Assembly: GCF_900078685.2 (NCBI RefSeq)
Contig: NZ_LT546166.1
Coordinates: 1,814,719-1,878,718 of the forward strand
Source: Mycolicibacter icosiumassiliensis
GTDB lineage: Bacteria; Actinomycetota; Actinomycetes; Mycobacteriales; Mycobacteriaceae
Direction of reading: 5' to 3'
Length of the DNA: 64,000 bases
The notes below the pieces were generated by a model. That model searched no databases, was not told the DNA's origin, and saw only the letters and a program-made list of their open reading frames with translations. Positions 11,851-19,556 of this stretch are shown here, one piece after another (within the stretch, counting starts at the first letter, position 1; each line of letters starts with the position of its first letter). A program made the position numbers and the translations under genes.

Positions 11851-13088
11851 GGCCGCCTATCGAACCCGAACAGTCGCTGCGCGACCCGGCGGATCTGGAT
11901 CTCCTCGGCGCCCTCGGTGATCCGGTACCGGCGGTGGTGTCGATAGATGTGCTCGAACTGCTCGTGGCGGGTGTAGCCGATTCCGCCGTGGATCTGGATC
12001 GCGCGGTCGGCGGCCTCGCACACCAGTCGGTTGGCGCGGTAGTTGGCCATCGACACCTTGTCGGAGACCTCCAGGTGGTGGTCGCGGTCCAGATGCCAGG
12101 CCGCATAGTTCACTAGCAGTCGCACCATCTGCGCTTCGGTCTGCAATTCGGCCAGCGGCCACTGCACCGCCTGGTTGACCGACAGCGGCTTGCCGAAGAC
12201 GATGCGTTGCCGGGCATATTCGGCGGCGCGATCGATGCAGTACTGCGCCGCGCCCAGGCTGGAGGCGGCCTGGCGAATCCGGTTCTCGTGCAGGAAGGTC
12301 TGCGCCACGTCCAATCCACCGTCGACTTCGCCGAGCACCGCATCAGCGGGCACCCGCACGTTGCGCAGTTCCACTTCGCCGTGGTCGGTGGGCATGTTGA
12401 AGGTCCACCAGTAGAACGGGATGGTGAATCCCGGTGTGTCGGTGGGCACCAGGAACGCGGTGATGCCGCGAGCCGAGCCCGCCTCGCCGGACGTGCGGGC
12501 GAACACCAAGTCGTGGGTGGCCCGATGTACTCCGGTGTTGAACCGCTTGGCGCCGTTGATCACCCAGGTGTCACCGTCGAGTTCGGCGCGGGTTTCCAGC
12601 CAGGTCGCATCCGAACCGTGGTCCGGTTCGGTCAGGCCGAAGGCCATCGACCGCTCGCCGGTGATCATGGCCTGGGAGAACTCGCGGCGCTGCTCGTCGG
12701 TGCCGAACCGTTCCATCATGATCACCTGCGGGAAATTCCCGACGATCGAAGACTCGTCCTGCAGATCGTTGTGCAGGCCGAGGCCCTTGTGCGCCAGGTG
12801 TTCCCGAATCACCGCCATGTCGACGTTGGTTCCGTCCCGGCCGCCCAGGGAGGCCGGTAGTCCGTACCGCAGCCAGCCGGCGGCATCAGCGCGACGGCGC
12901 ATTTCCTCAAGCAGATCTTCCCACTCGCGTCGCGGGATACCGCCGCGTTCCACGTCGGTGCGGGCGAACTCGCGCCGGTGGTCGAAATACTGCTTGTGCT
13001 CGGCCTGCAGCGGTGCGATCTCTCGCTCGATGAAGTCGTCCATCTCGGCGAGCACCCCGGGGAGGTGTTCGGGCAGTGTGAAATCCAT
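11847..13088 (-). CDS. Acyl-CoA dehydrogenase family protein
   Basis: The 413-residue flavoprotein has the usual N-terminal helical, middle beta and C-terminal helical domains. Signatures are GLTEPDHGSDATW, the FGKPLSVNQAVQW region and IQIHGGIGYTRHEQFEHIYRHHR near the C-terminus, split here by the family's FAD-binding loop. ATG 13088 (MDFTLPEHLPG) has the ribosome site GAAGGAAA. It is the sixth gene of the operon that starts at 18116 and is coupled to the kinase gene downstream. The substrate is unknown. Confidence 0.9.
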   Translation of the reverse strand: MDFTLPEHLPGVLAEMDDFIEREIAPLQAEHKQYFDHRREFARTDVERGGIPRREWEDLLEEMRRRADAAGWLRYGLPASLGGRDGTNVDMAVIREHLAHKGLGLHNDLQDESSIVGNFPQVIMMERFGTDEQRREFSQAMITGERSMAFGLTEPDHGSDATWLETRAELDGDTWVINGAKRFNTGVHRATHDLVFARTSGEAGSARGITAFLVPTDTPGFTIPFYWWTFNMPTDHGEVELRNVRVPADAVLGEVDGGLDVAQTFLHENRIRQAASSLGAAQYCIDRAAEYARQRIVFGKPLSVNQAVQWPLAELQTEAQMVRLLVNYAAWHLDRDHHLEVSDKVSMANYRANRLVCEAADRAIQIHGGIGYTRHEQFEHIYRHHRRYRITEGAEEIQIRRVAQRLFGFDRRP

Positions 13089-13113
13089 GGCGTTTCCTTC
13101 AGTTATCGGCGGT

Positions 13114-13728
13114 TTAATGGCCGTACAGGGTCTTCCGCCAGATCGTCGACAGCGTTTCGACGGCGTCGCTGTCACTGATCTGCCATCCCGGCCCTGACGG
13201 GCCGACGAACACGACGGTGAAGTTCTCGAACAGCAGCGCGATGGCCGCCGCGATGTGGTCGGGGTCGAGCTCGCGGCCATAGCCCTGCTGCTGTGCGCGT
13301 CGTACTGAGGCGGCGACGATCTCCATGCCGAATCGACGGAACTCGTTCTGCAGCGCGGCGAAGCGTTCGCTGGTTGCCGCTAGCTGCGCGACTGCGATCA
13401 TGACGCCGATGTTCGGTTTGAACATGGCCCAATAGGCACTGACCACCGATGAGAAGAACTCGGTGTCCTCCGGGGACTCCGGCAGCCGCATCTTGAGTCC
13501 GGACGGTTCTACCACCTGGGTGAGAAACGACTCGGCCAACGCGGCCAGCAGTTCTTCCTTGTCGCGGAAATACCGGTACAGCACCGCCGTGGACTTTCCG
13601 GCGGACGACGTGATGTCGGCCAGTGTGGTGCCGTGGAACCCGCGTTCGGCGAACAGTTTTCGGGCGGCCTGTTCGATCGCACCGCGCGTCAGGCGCCCCT
13701 TCGAACTGAGCTCACGCTGGGTGGACAT
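13114..13728 (-). CDS. TetR/AcrR family transcriptional regulator
   Basis: The 204-residue protein has an N-terminal helix-turn-helix (GAIEQAARKLFAERGF then TTLADITSSAGKSTAVLYRY) and a ligand-binding helical domain. It lies within the catabolic operon, 8 bases after the HMG-CoA-lyase-like gene and 25 bases before the acyl-CoA dehydrogenase gene. It is a good candidate for the autoregulator that binds the palindrome at 18141-18168. The effector is probably an acyl-CoA of the pathway, which is an inference. Confidence 0.9.
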   Translation of the reverse strand: MSTQRELSSKGRLTRGAIEQAARKLFAERGFHGTTLADITSSAGKSTAVLYRYFRDKEELLAALAESFLTQVVEPSGLKMRLPESPEDTEFFSSVVSAYWAMFKPNIGVMIAVAQLAATSERFAALQNEFRRFGMEIVAASVRRAQQQGYGRELDPDHIAAAIALLFENFTVVFVGPSGPGWQISDSDAVETLSTIWRKTLYGH

Positions 13729-13736
13729 CGAGGCGT

Positions 13737-14642
13737 TCAGACCCGCTTCCGGTCTCCGGCGGCCAGCAGGGCGCTGGGCAGCCCGTGGCCGACGACGGTG
13801 CTGGCCACGCCGGCCGCGGCGATGGCGGCATCCAGGTCGATACCGGTGTCGATGCCGCAGTCACCGAGCAGGTAGACCAGGTCTTCGGTGGCGATATTGC
13901 CGGTGGCGCCGGGGGCGAACGGACAACCGCCCAGGCCGCCGGCTGAGGCGTCGAGCCGGGTGATTCCCGCCTCGACCGCCGCAAAGGCGCAGGCCAGCCC
14001 GGATCCGCGGGTGTTGTGGAAGTGCGCCCCCAGCGGGATGTCGCCGATGATCGGCTGCACCGCCGCGATCAGGTCGGTGACTCGCCGGGGAGTGGCCGTG
14101 CCGATGGTGTCGGCGATGGCCAGCCGGTCGACACCGAAAGCTCTTGCCGAGGCAGCGATGTCGGTGACGCGACCGGGATCGGTCGGGCCGTCGAACGGGC
14201 AGTCCCATGCTGTGGCGATGATGACCTCTAACGATGCACCGGCATCATGGGCGAGACCGGCGATGTCGGTGATGGCTGCGACTGCCGCCGCCGTGGGGCG
14301 CCCGACGTTGGCGGTGCTGAAGGCATCCGAGGCGCACACCACGTACTCGATGGACTTCAGGCCGGCGGCTACCGCCCGGGCGGCGCCACCGGGGCTGGCG
14401 ACCAGCGCGGAGAACTCCAGTTCGGGGTAGCGCCACAGCTCGGCGGCCAGCTCGGCGGCATCGGCGAGGGCGGGGACTTTGGTCGGGGAGACGAAAGAGG
14501 TCACTTCGACCTCGCGAACGCCGGTGGCGGCGATGGCGGCCAGCAGTTCGAGCTTGGCGCTCAACGGGATCGGTGCTTCGATCTGCAGGCCGTCGCGCAG
14601 CGCGACCTCGCGGATCGCGACTTGGGTGGGCGGTGTGCTCAC
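13737..14642 (-). CDS. Hydroxymethylglutaryl-CoA lyase family protein
   Basis: The 301-residue TIM-barrel enzyme has the HMGL signature VREVALRDGLQIE at the N-terminus, the metal-binding HFHNTRG and the GGLGGCPFAPGATGN loop with its cysteine. The family cleaves HMG-CoA or related 3-hydroxyacyl-CoA to acetyl-CoA and a ketoacid. GTG 14642 overlaps the CoA-transferase stop (GTGA). The true substrate may differ from HMG-CoA, given the unusual neighbours. Confidence 0.9.
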   Translation of the reverse strand: MSTPPTQVAIREVALRDGLQIEAPIPLSAKLELLAAIAATGVREVEVTSFVSPTKVPALADAAELAAELWRYPELEFSALVASPGGAARAVAAGLKSIEYVVCASDAFSTANVGRPTAAAVAAITDIAGLAHDAGASLEVIIATAWDCPFDGPTDPGRVTDIAASARAFGVDRLAIADTIGTATPRRVTDLIAAVQPIIGDIPLGAHFHNTRGSGLACAFAAVEAGITRLDASAGGLGGCPFAPGATGNIATEDLVYLLGDCGIDTGIDLDAAIAAAGVASTVVGHGLPSALLAAGDRKRV

Positions 14643-15844
14643 AGCACCCCCTCGGTGCGTAGGGTGTCCATCTCCGCGCTGGTCTTGCCGAGCAGGCCGG
14701 CGTAGACCTCGTCGTTGTGCTGGCCGGGCCGGGCCGATCCCGCGTTGCGGATGGTGCCCGGGCTCTCCGAGAGCACGGGCATGACACCGGGCCCCAGCAC
14801 GGTGCGCTCGGCGCCCTCGTCCCAGTGTTCGGCGAGCATGCCGCGTGCCCACAGTTGCGGGTCTTTGACGACCTCGGCGACGGTATTGATGGGCCCGGAG
14901 ATCACCCCGGCGTCGCTCAGCGTCGCGATGATGGCATCGGGTGCCCGCTGTGCCGCCCATTCGCCGATAATCGCGTCCAACTCGTCCTGATTACGGCCGC
15001 GCGCACCGTGATCGGCAAACCGCGGGTCGGTTGTCAGCTCTGGCCGTCCCATGGCTTGGCACAGCCGGGCGAACACGCTGTCCTGGTTTGCGGCGATCAC
15101 CACCCAGCTGCCGTCGGCCGACTGGTAGATGTACGACGGGGCGATGCCTTCCAGCCGGGTGCCCGACGGCCCGCGGACCACGCCGCCGAGGTCGTAGTCG
15201 GGGATGGTGGATTCCTGGATGGCTAAGCAGGATTCGGTGAGGGCGACGTCCACCACCTGGCCCTGGCCGGTGACCGTGCGACGGTAGAGCGCTGCCAGCG
15301 CGCCTTGGGCGGCGAACATGCCGGCGAGGCTGTCGCCAAGGGACAGGGCCAGTCGCGGCGGCGGGCCGCCGGGAAAACCGTTCATGTGCCGTAGCCCGCT
15401 GGCCGCCTCGGCGACCGAGGCGTAACCGGCCTTGTGGGCATCCGGTCCGGTCTGACCGTAGCCGGAGACCCGCACCAGGATGATGCCCCTATTGCGCTGA
15501 CGCAGGATGTCAAAGCCCAGGCCCCAGCGCTCCAGCGTGCCGGGGCGGAAGTTCTCCACCACGATGTCGGACTTGTCGATGAGCTCGAGGAACAGCTCGC
15601 GGCCGCGCTCGGTACGCAGATCGAGGGTGACGGCCTTCTTGTTGCGGGCGTGCACGGTCCAAAAGAAGTGGTGCCCGTCGAGCTCGGCCTGTCCCCAGGT
15701 GCGCAGCGGGTCGGGTTTGCCGGGCAGCTCGATTTTGATGACCTCGGCGCCCATGTCGCCGAGCAGTCGCCCGGCGAACGGCCCGGAGATCAGCGTGCCG
15801 AGCTCCAGAACCCGGATGCCGTCCAGCGCACCAGTCGTGTTCAT
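14639..15844 (-). CDS. CaiB/BaiF family (type III) CoA transferase
   Basis: The 401-residue protein begins TGALDGIRVLELGTLISGPFAGR and carries ENFRPGTLERWG, both typical of family III CoA transferases, which move CoA between carboxylic acids. The catalytic Asp region follows the NGFPGGPPPRLALSLGD stretch. It is coupled by 4-base overlaps to the hydrolase upstream and the lyase downstream. It probably activates the acid substrate of the operon. Confidence 0.9.
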   Translation of the reverse strand: MNTTGALDGIRVLELGTLISGPFAGRLLGDMGAEVIKIELPGKPDPLRTWGQAELDGHHFFWTVHARNKKAVTLDLRTERGRELFLELIDKSDIVVENFRPGTLERWGLGFDILRQRNRGIILVRVSGYGQTGPDAHKAGYASVAEAASGLRHMNGFPGGPPPRLALSLGDSLAGMFAAQGALAALYRRTVTGQGQVVDVALTESCLAIQESTIPDYDLGGVVRGPSGTRLEGIAPSYIYQSADGSWVVIAANQDSVFARLCQAMGRPELTTDPRFADHGARGRNQDELDAIIGEWAAQRAPDAIIATLSDAGVISGPINTVAEVVKDPQLWARGMLAEHWDEGAERTVLGPGVMPVLSESPGTIRNAGSARPGQHNDEVYAGLLGKTSAEMDTLRTEGVL

Positions 15845-17025
15845 GCCGTCGAGCCTACGAAATCATGCTGGGCCAGCCAATCACTGACGATCGATACGGC
15901 CTGTCGCAGGGCGTCACGCTGATCCGGACCGGCGTAATAGTGGTTGGCTCCAGGGATTTCGTGCATCGCCTTGTCGCTGGTGCCGATCGCCTCGAAGAGC
16001 CGGCGGGTGTGGCTGGGGGTGCAGGCGTCGTCGGCCATGTTGCCGATCACCAGGGTGGGTACCGCGATGTCGCGGCCGCAGTCCACGCCGTCACCGTGGG
16101 CGTCGTCGTAGCTCCACTGCGACAGCCAGCTGCGCAGCGTGCAGAATCGTGCCAACCCGACCGGGCTCATGTTCACCACCGCGGGCTCGCCCAGGTAGCA
16201 GCTGCCGGGGGTGCGCTCGTTGGGGTCGACCGCGGGATCCAGCCAGCGTGGGTCGGCCATGGTGCCGTGCACGACGAACCCGAACTCCTGATCGGGCAGG
16301 CCGGCCGCGGTGAACTCGGCCAGCTTCGCCTTGACCCAGGCGGTGATCCGGCGATTGCGGTCGATCTGGGCGGCCCGGTAGCGGTCCAGGAATTCCGCGC
16401 TGTAGGGCGGTTGGTTGGGGTTGTCCGGGTTGTAGAGGTCCAGTTCCGGGTCGCGTTTGGTCGGGTCGGACTCGTCGAGGATCGAGGCGTCCAGCCATTC
16501 GGTCAGCGTGCCGTGGCGACTGATATGGGCAGCCAGCAGCATCACGCCGTCGGCCGGGATCAGGTTCAGCGTGGTCAGGTCGGGGCCGTCACCGGATGGG
16601 CTGGCCGTCACCGTCGGGTGCCGGGCCTGCTGTTGGTAGAACAGCGACAGCGAGCCGCCGCCACTCCATCCGGCCAGCACCACCTTGGCATAGCCGAGCC
16701 GGTTCTTGGCGTCGGAGATGCACTGGCCGAGGTCTTCGACCACCTTCTCCATCAGCAGCGCCGAGTCGGTGCCGCGAAATCGACTGTTGCAGTAGATGAC
16801 ATGGTGCCCGGCGCGGGCCAGGGCATTGACCATCGGAAGGTAGGCCCCGCCGCCGATCGGGTGCATGAACACCAGCACGGTATCGCTCGGCGCGTCCTTG
16901 GGCCGCAGCAGGTAGCTCTCCAACACCACCAGCTCGGCGACCCCGCCGTAGACGTCTCGGACGCCCGAATTGTTTTGGTAGGCAATCAGGTAGGGGATTC
17001 GATCGTAGTCGTGCTTGGCGGTCAT
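15841..17025 (-). CDS. Alpha/beta hydrolase
   Basis: The 394-residue protein has an alpha/beta hydrolase core with the oxyanion region VFMHPIGGGAYLP, the nucleophile elbow GWSGGGS (Ser near residue 120) and a late His in PGANHYYAGP. A long insert sits between strands. Its start overlaps the stop of the dioxygenase-like gene. In this operon it could open a ring-cleavage product or hydrolyse a thioester. The exact reaction cannot be read from the sequence. Confidence 0.85.
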   Translation of the reverse strand: MTAKHDYDRIPYLIAYQNNSGVRDVYGGVAELVVLESYLLRPKDAPSDTVLVFMHPIGGGAYLPMVNALARAGHHVIYCNSRFRGTDSALLMEKVVEDLGQCISDAKNRLGYAKVVLAGWSGGGSLSLFYQQQARHPTVTASPSGDGPDLTTLNLIPADGVMLLAAHISRHGTLTEWLDASILDESDPTKRDPELDLYNPDNPNQPPYSAEFLDRYRAAQIDRNRRITAWVKAKLAEFTAAGLPDQEFGFVVHGTMADPRWLDPAVDPNERTPGSCYLGEPAVVNMSPVGLARFCTLRSWLSQWSYDDAHGDGVDCGRDIAVPTLVIGNMADDACTPSHTRRLFEAIGTSDKAMHEIPGANHYYAGPDQRDALRQAVSIVSDWLAQHDFVGSTA

Positions 17026-18116
17026 GCGTGCTGTCCTAGGTCGGCGGCGAGAACTTCGGGGGAGGGGGTGAGGCGGCGTCGGGTGTCGATGGCGATGACC
17101 TGCCAGTCCACCCGCTGATAGTCGTCGAATTTGCGGCGCGCCCGCTCGCGGGCCTTCTCCGGCGCGCCATGATGCACGCCTTGCGGGGCATGGCTGAGCA
17201 ATCCGGGTGGCATCGGTATCCCGTAGAGCGAACCGCCGTGGAAGAACGCGATCTCGTCATAGTCGACATTGCGGTGATACCACGGTGTGCGTTCGGTGCC
17301 CGCCACCCCTTCGGCGGGCTTAGGCAGAAAGTTCATCACGTACACCCCGGTGGCCTGCATGAACAGGTGCACCGTCGGCGGCAGGTGCACGCTGTCGGAC
17401 GTCACTACGTGGTAGTCGGCGATGTTGAACGAGAACGCGAAGTTGTCGCCGCGCCAGCCCTCCACGTCGATCGGATTGTGTTGGTAGTGAAGGGTTGTCG
17501 GGCCGCCGTCATGAATGAGCCGGACCTGGTAGCTGTCGCGCCCATCGTCGTCGGTGGGGGCTGGATCCGGGATGACCACCAGGGAGGGGTCGAACGGGAA
17601 GTGTCGGCCCAGCGGGCCGGGCGGCGGAACCCGGAACTCGTCGGTGGCCTCGATCATCAGCAGCGTCGTTTCGGCCGCGGGTAGCTGTCGCCAGGTGGTC
17701 GACTTGGGCAGATACAGCCAGTCGCCCTCGCGGTAGTGCAGCGGGCCGAATTCGGTCTCCAGCCGCCCACTCCCGGCGTGCACGAAGCAGAGCAGGTCGC
17801 CGTCGACGTAGCGGATGTGAAACGGCATCGGGACCGAACGTCGGGACAGCCGGATGCGGCAGTCGGCGTTGCTGAACAGCAGGAGCGGATCGCCGGCGGC
17901 GTCGGTGGCGTCGGTTGGCTGCAGGAGTGCGGCCAGTACGTCGACGGGCCGCAGCGGCCCCTCGGCGCGGTAGGCGGTCGGGTCGTTGCGCCGGTACATG
18001 TTGGCGGTGCGGCCGGTGAAGCCGCCGCGGCCCAGCTCGTCGTCCTTGAGGCCGTCGAGGTCAGCGTGCAGGCGACGCGGCGTGGTGCCTTTGCGCAGGT
18101 GGACGAAGGATTCCAT
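17022..18116 (-). CDS. Homogentisate 1,2-dioxygenase family protein
   Basis: The 364-residue cupin protein resembles bacterial homogentisate dioxygenases. The iron-ligand region WYHRNVDYDEIAFFHGG and a later GVHHGAP fit the family's His-Glu-His set, and GPLHYREGDWLYLPKST is a cupin strand pair. ATG 18116 has GGGAG 7 bases upstream. This is the first gene of the seven-gene operon. No fumarylacetoacetase or maleylacetoacetate isomerase gene follows, so the ring substrate may not be homogentisate. Confidence 0.85.
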   Translation of the reverse strand: MESFVHLRKGTTPRRLHADLDGLKDDELGRGGFTGRTANMYRRNDPTAYRAEGPLRPVDVLAALLQPTDATDAAGDPLLLFSNADCRIRLSRRSVPMPFHIRYVDGDLLCFVHAGSGRLETEFGPLHYREGDWLYLPKSTTWRQLPAAETTLLMIEATDEFRVPPPGPLGRHFPFDPSLVVIPDPAPTDDDGRDSYQVRLIHDGGPTTLHYQHNPIDVEGWRGDNFAFSFNIADYHVVTSDSVHLPPTVHLFMQATGVYVMNFLPKPAEGVAGTERTPWYHRNVDYDEIAFFHGGSLYGIPMPPGLLSHAPQGVHHGAPEKARERARRKFDDYQRVDWQVIAIDTRRRLTPSPEVLAADLGQHA

Positions 18117-18140
18117 CGGTGACTCCCGGGGATTGGCACT

Positions 18141-18168
18141 CAAAAAGTAAAAGCAACATTACTTTTTG
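18141..18168. promoter_or_regulatory. Palindromic operator upstream of the catabolic operon
   Basis: CAAAAAGTAA (18141-18150) and TTACTTTTTG (18159-18168) form a perfect 10-bp inverted repeat with an 8-bp spacer, 25 bp upstream of the first gene. Its AT-rich content stands out in a GC-rich genome. Length and position fit a TetR-family dimer site, most simply for the TetR gene inside the operon. Confidence 0.65.
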
Positions 18169-18180
18169 TTCCGGGTGTCG

Positions 18181-18234
18181 GCAAGGGGCCGCGAGGGGGC
18201 AAGAGCCCGCGAGGGGGCAAGCGCCCGCGAGTGC
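18181..18234. repeat. Three tandem 18-bp repeats
   Basis: Units 18181-18198, 18199-18216 and 18217-18234 share the form GCAAGnGCCCGCGAGGGG with few changes. They lie between the operator and a long hairpin in an intergenic stretch. No coding function is likely. Confidence 0.85.
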
Positions 18235-18287
18235 GTGTTTGTACGGAATCACACGGCGCGTCGCGTACAAACACGCACCTTCGCGGG
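18224..18287. repeat. Long hairpin (REP-like or terminator)
   Basis: CCCGCGA plus GTGCGTGTTTGTAC (18224-18244) pairs with GTACAAACACGCAC, a 2-base bulge and TCGCGGG (18265-18287). This gives a 21-bp stem around a 20-base loop. It lies just downstream of fadE23 and could end its transcription, although no T-run follows. It could also be a dispersed palindromic repeat. Confidence 0.75.
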
Positions 18288-18298
18288 AAGGTAACGGG

Positions 18299-19507
18299 CT
18301 ACTTGAGCTCGGCGGACGACAGGCCCAGTAGCCGGCGGGCCACCACCAGCAGCTGGATCTGCTGGGTGCCTTCGAAGATGTCGAGGATCTTCGAGTCGCG
18401 GCTCCACTTCTCCAGCAGGAGCTGTTCGGAGTACCCCAGGGTGCCGGCCATTTCGACGGCCTTGAGGGTGATGTCGCTGGCGACTCGGCCGGCCTTGGCC
18501 TTGCCCATCGACGCCTCTTTGGAGTTGGGGATGTTGTTGTCGGCCTGCCACGCCGAGCGCAGCGTCAGCAGGTTCGCCGACTCCCAGTCGGCCTCCATGC
18601 GCAGGAATTCCGCGGCCGGTGCGCTCTGGGCGTGTGCCGGCTTGTCATAGGAGATCTCAATGCCGGCGGCGGTGAGCATCTTGCGCAGCTCTTCGAGTGC
18701 GGCGCGCGCGACCCCGACCGCCATGGCGGCCACGATCGGCCGGGTGTTGTCGAAGGTCTCCATGACCCCGGAGAAGCTCTTCTCGGTGTTGATCTCCGGG
18801 CTGCCCAGCAGGTTGTCCTTGGGGATGCGGGCATTGTCGAACCGGATCACTGCGGTGTCGGAGGCCTTGATGCCGAGCTTGTGCTCCAGGCGTTCGACGA
18901 TGACACCGGGGTGCTCGCGCGGCACGATGAACGATTTGATCGCCGCCCGCCCCAGCGCCTTGTCGAGGGTCGCCCACACCACGATGTGGGTGCAGCGCGA
19001 TCCGGCGGTGACGAAGATCTTCTCGCCATTGATCACGTACTCGTCGCCATCGAGGGTGGCCGTCGTGGTCACCGCCGCCGAGTCGGAGCCGAAGCTCGGC
19101 TCGGTGATCGCCATGGCGGCCCACACCTTGCCCAGCCGAGCGAGCTGTTCGTCGGTGGCCACACCGGAGATCGCCGCGTTGCCGAGGCCCTGGTAGGGCA
19201 CCGACAGCATCAAAGCGACGTCGCCCCAACTCATTTCGAGTACCTGCAGCAGCGCCGCCATGTTGGCCGCGTTGCGGTTTCCGGTCTGCTCGCCGGCGTC
19301 GCGGAAGGCCTCGGCGCCGGCCATCGCGTTCCCGCCGGTCTTGGAGACCCCGTCGAACAGGGTTTCCAGGGTGTCCAGCTCGACCGGGTAGGCGTGCTCG
19401 CGCGCGTCGTACTTGCGCGAGATGGGGCGCAGCATTTCGGCGGCCCCGGCATGGGTCATCTCAATGACTTCCTGCAGCTTGCGGGGCAGTTCCAGATTGA
19501 TTGCCAT
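18299..19507 (-). CDS. fadE23: Acyl-CoA dehydrogenase FadE23
   Basis: The 402-residue acyl-CoA dehydrogenase has signatures MAITEPSFGSDSAAVTTTA and, near the C-terminus, WSRDSKILDIFEGTQQIQLL. It follows fadE24 by 49 bp, and the pair together with hisN keeps the gene order of Rv3137-Rv3140 in M. tuberculosis. The pair may form a heteromeric enzyme, as several mycobacterial FadE pairs do, which is an inference. I chose ATG 19507 (MAINLELPRKLQ). Confidence 0.88.
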   Translation of the reverse strand: MAINLELPRKLQEVIEMTHAGAAEMLRPISRKYDAREHAYPVELDTLETLFDGVSKTGGNAMAGAEAFRDAGEQTGNRNAANMAALLQVLEMSWGDVALMLSVPYQGLGNAAISGVATDEQLARLGKVWAAMAITEPSFGSDSAAVTTTATLDGDEYVINGEKIFVTAGSRCTHIVVWATLDKALGRAAIKSFIVPREHPGVIVERLEHKLGIKASDTAVIRFDNARIPKDNLLGSPEINTEKSFSGVMETFDNTRPIVAAMAVGVARAALEELRKMLTAAGIEISYDKPAHAQSAPAAEFLRMEADWESANLLTLRSAWQADNNIPNSKEASMGKAKAGRVASDITLKAVEMAGTLGYSEQLLLEKWSRDSKILDIFEGTQQIQLLVVARRLLGLSSAELK

Positions 19508-19556
19508 GATCAGACTTTCGTGTTCGCAGCGGAGTTTGCTTGATGTCTTGGATGAC

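Noticed and set aside
18061-18270. Minus-strand frame across the 18-bp repeats
   Set aside because: The peptide only reflects the tandem repeat and overlaps the start of the dioxygenase-like gene; no ribosome site.
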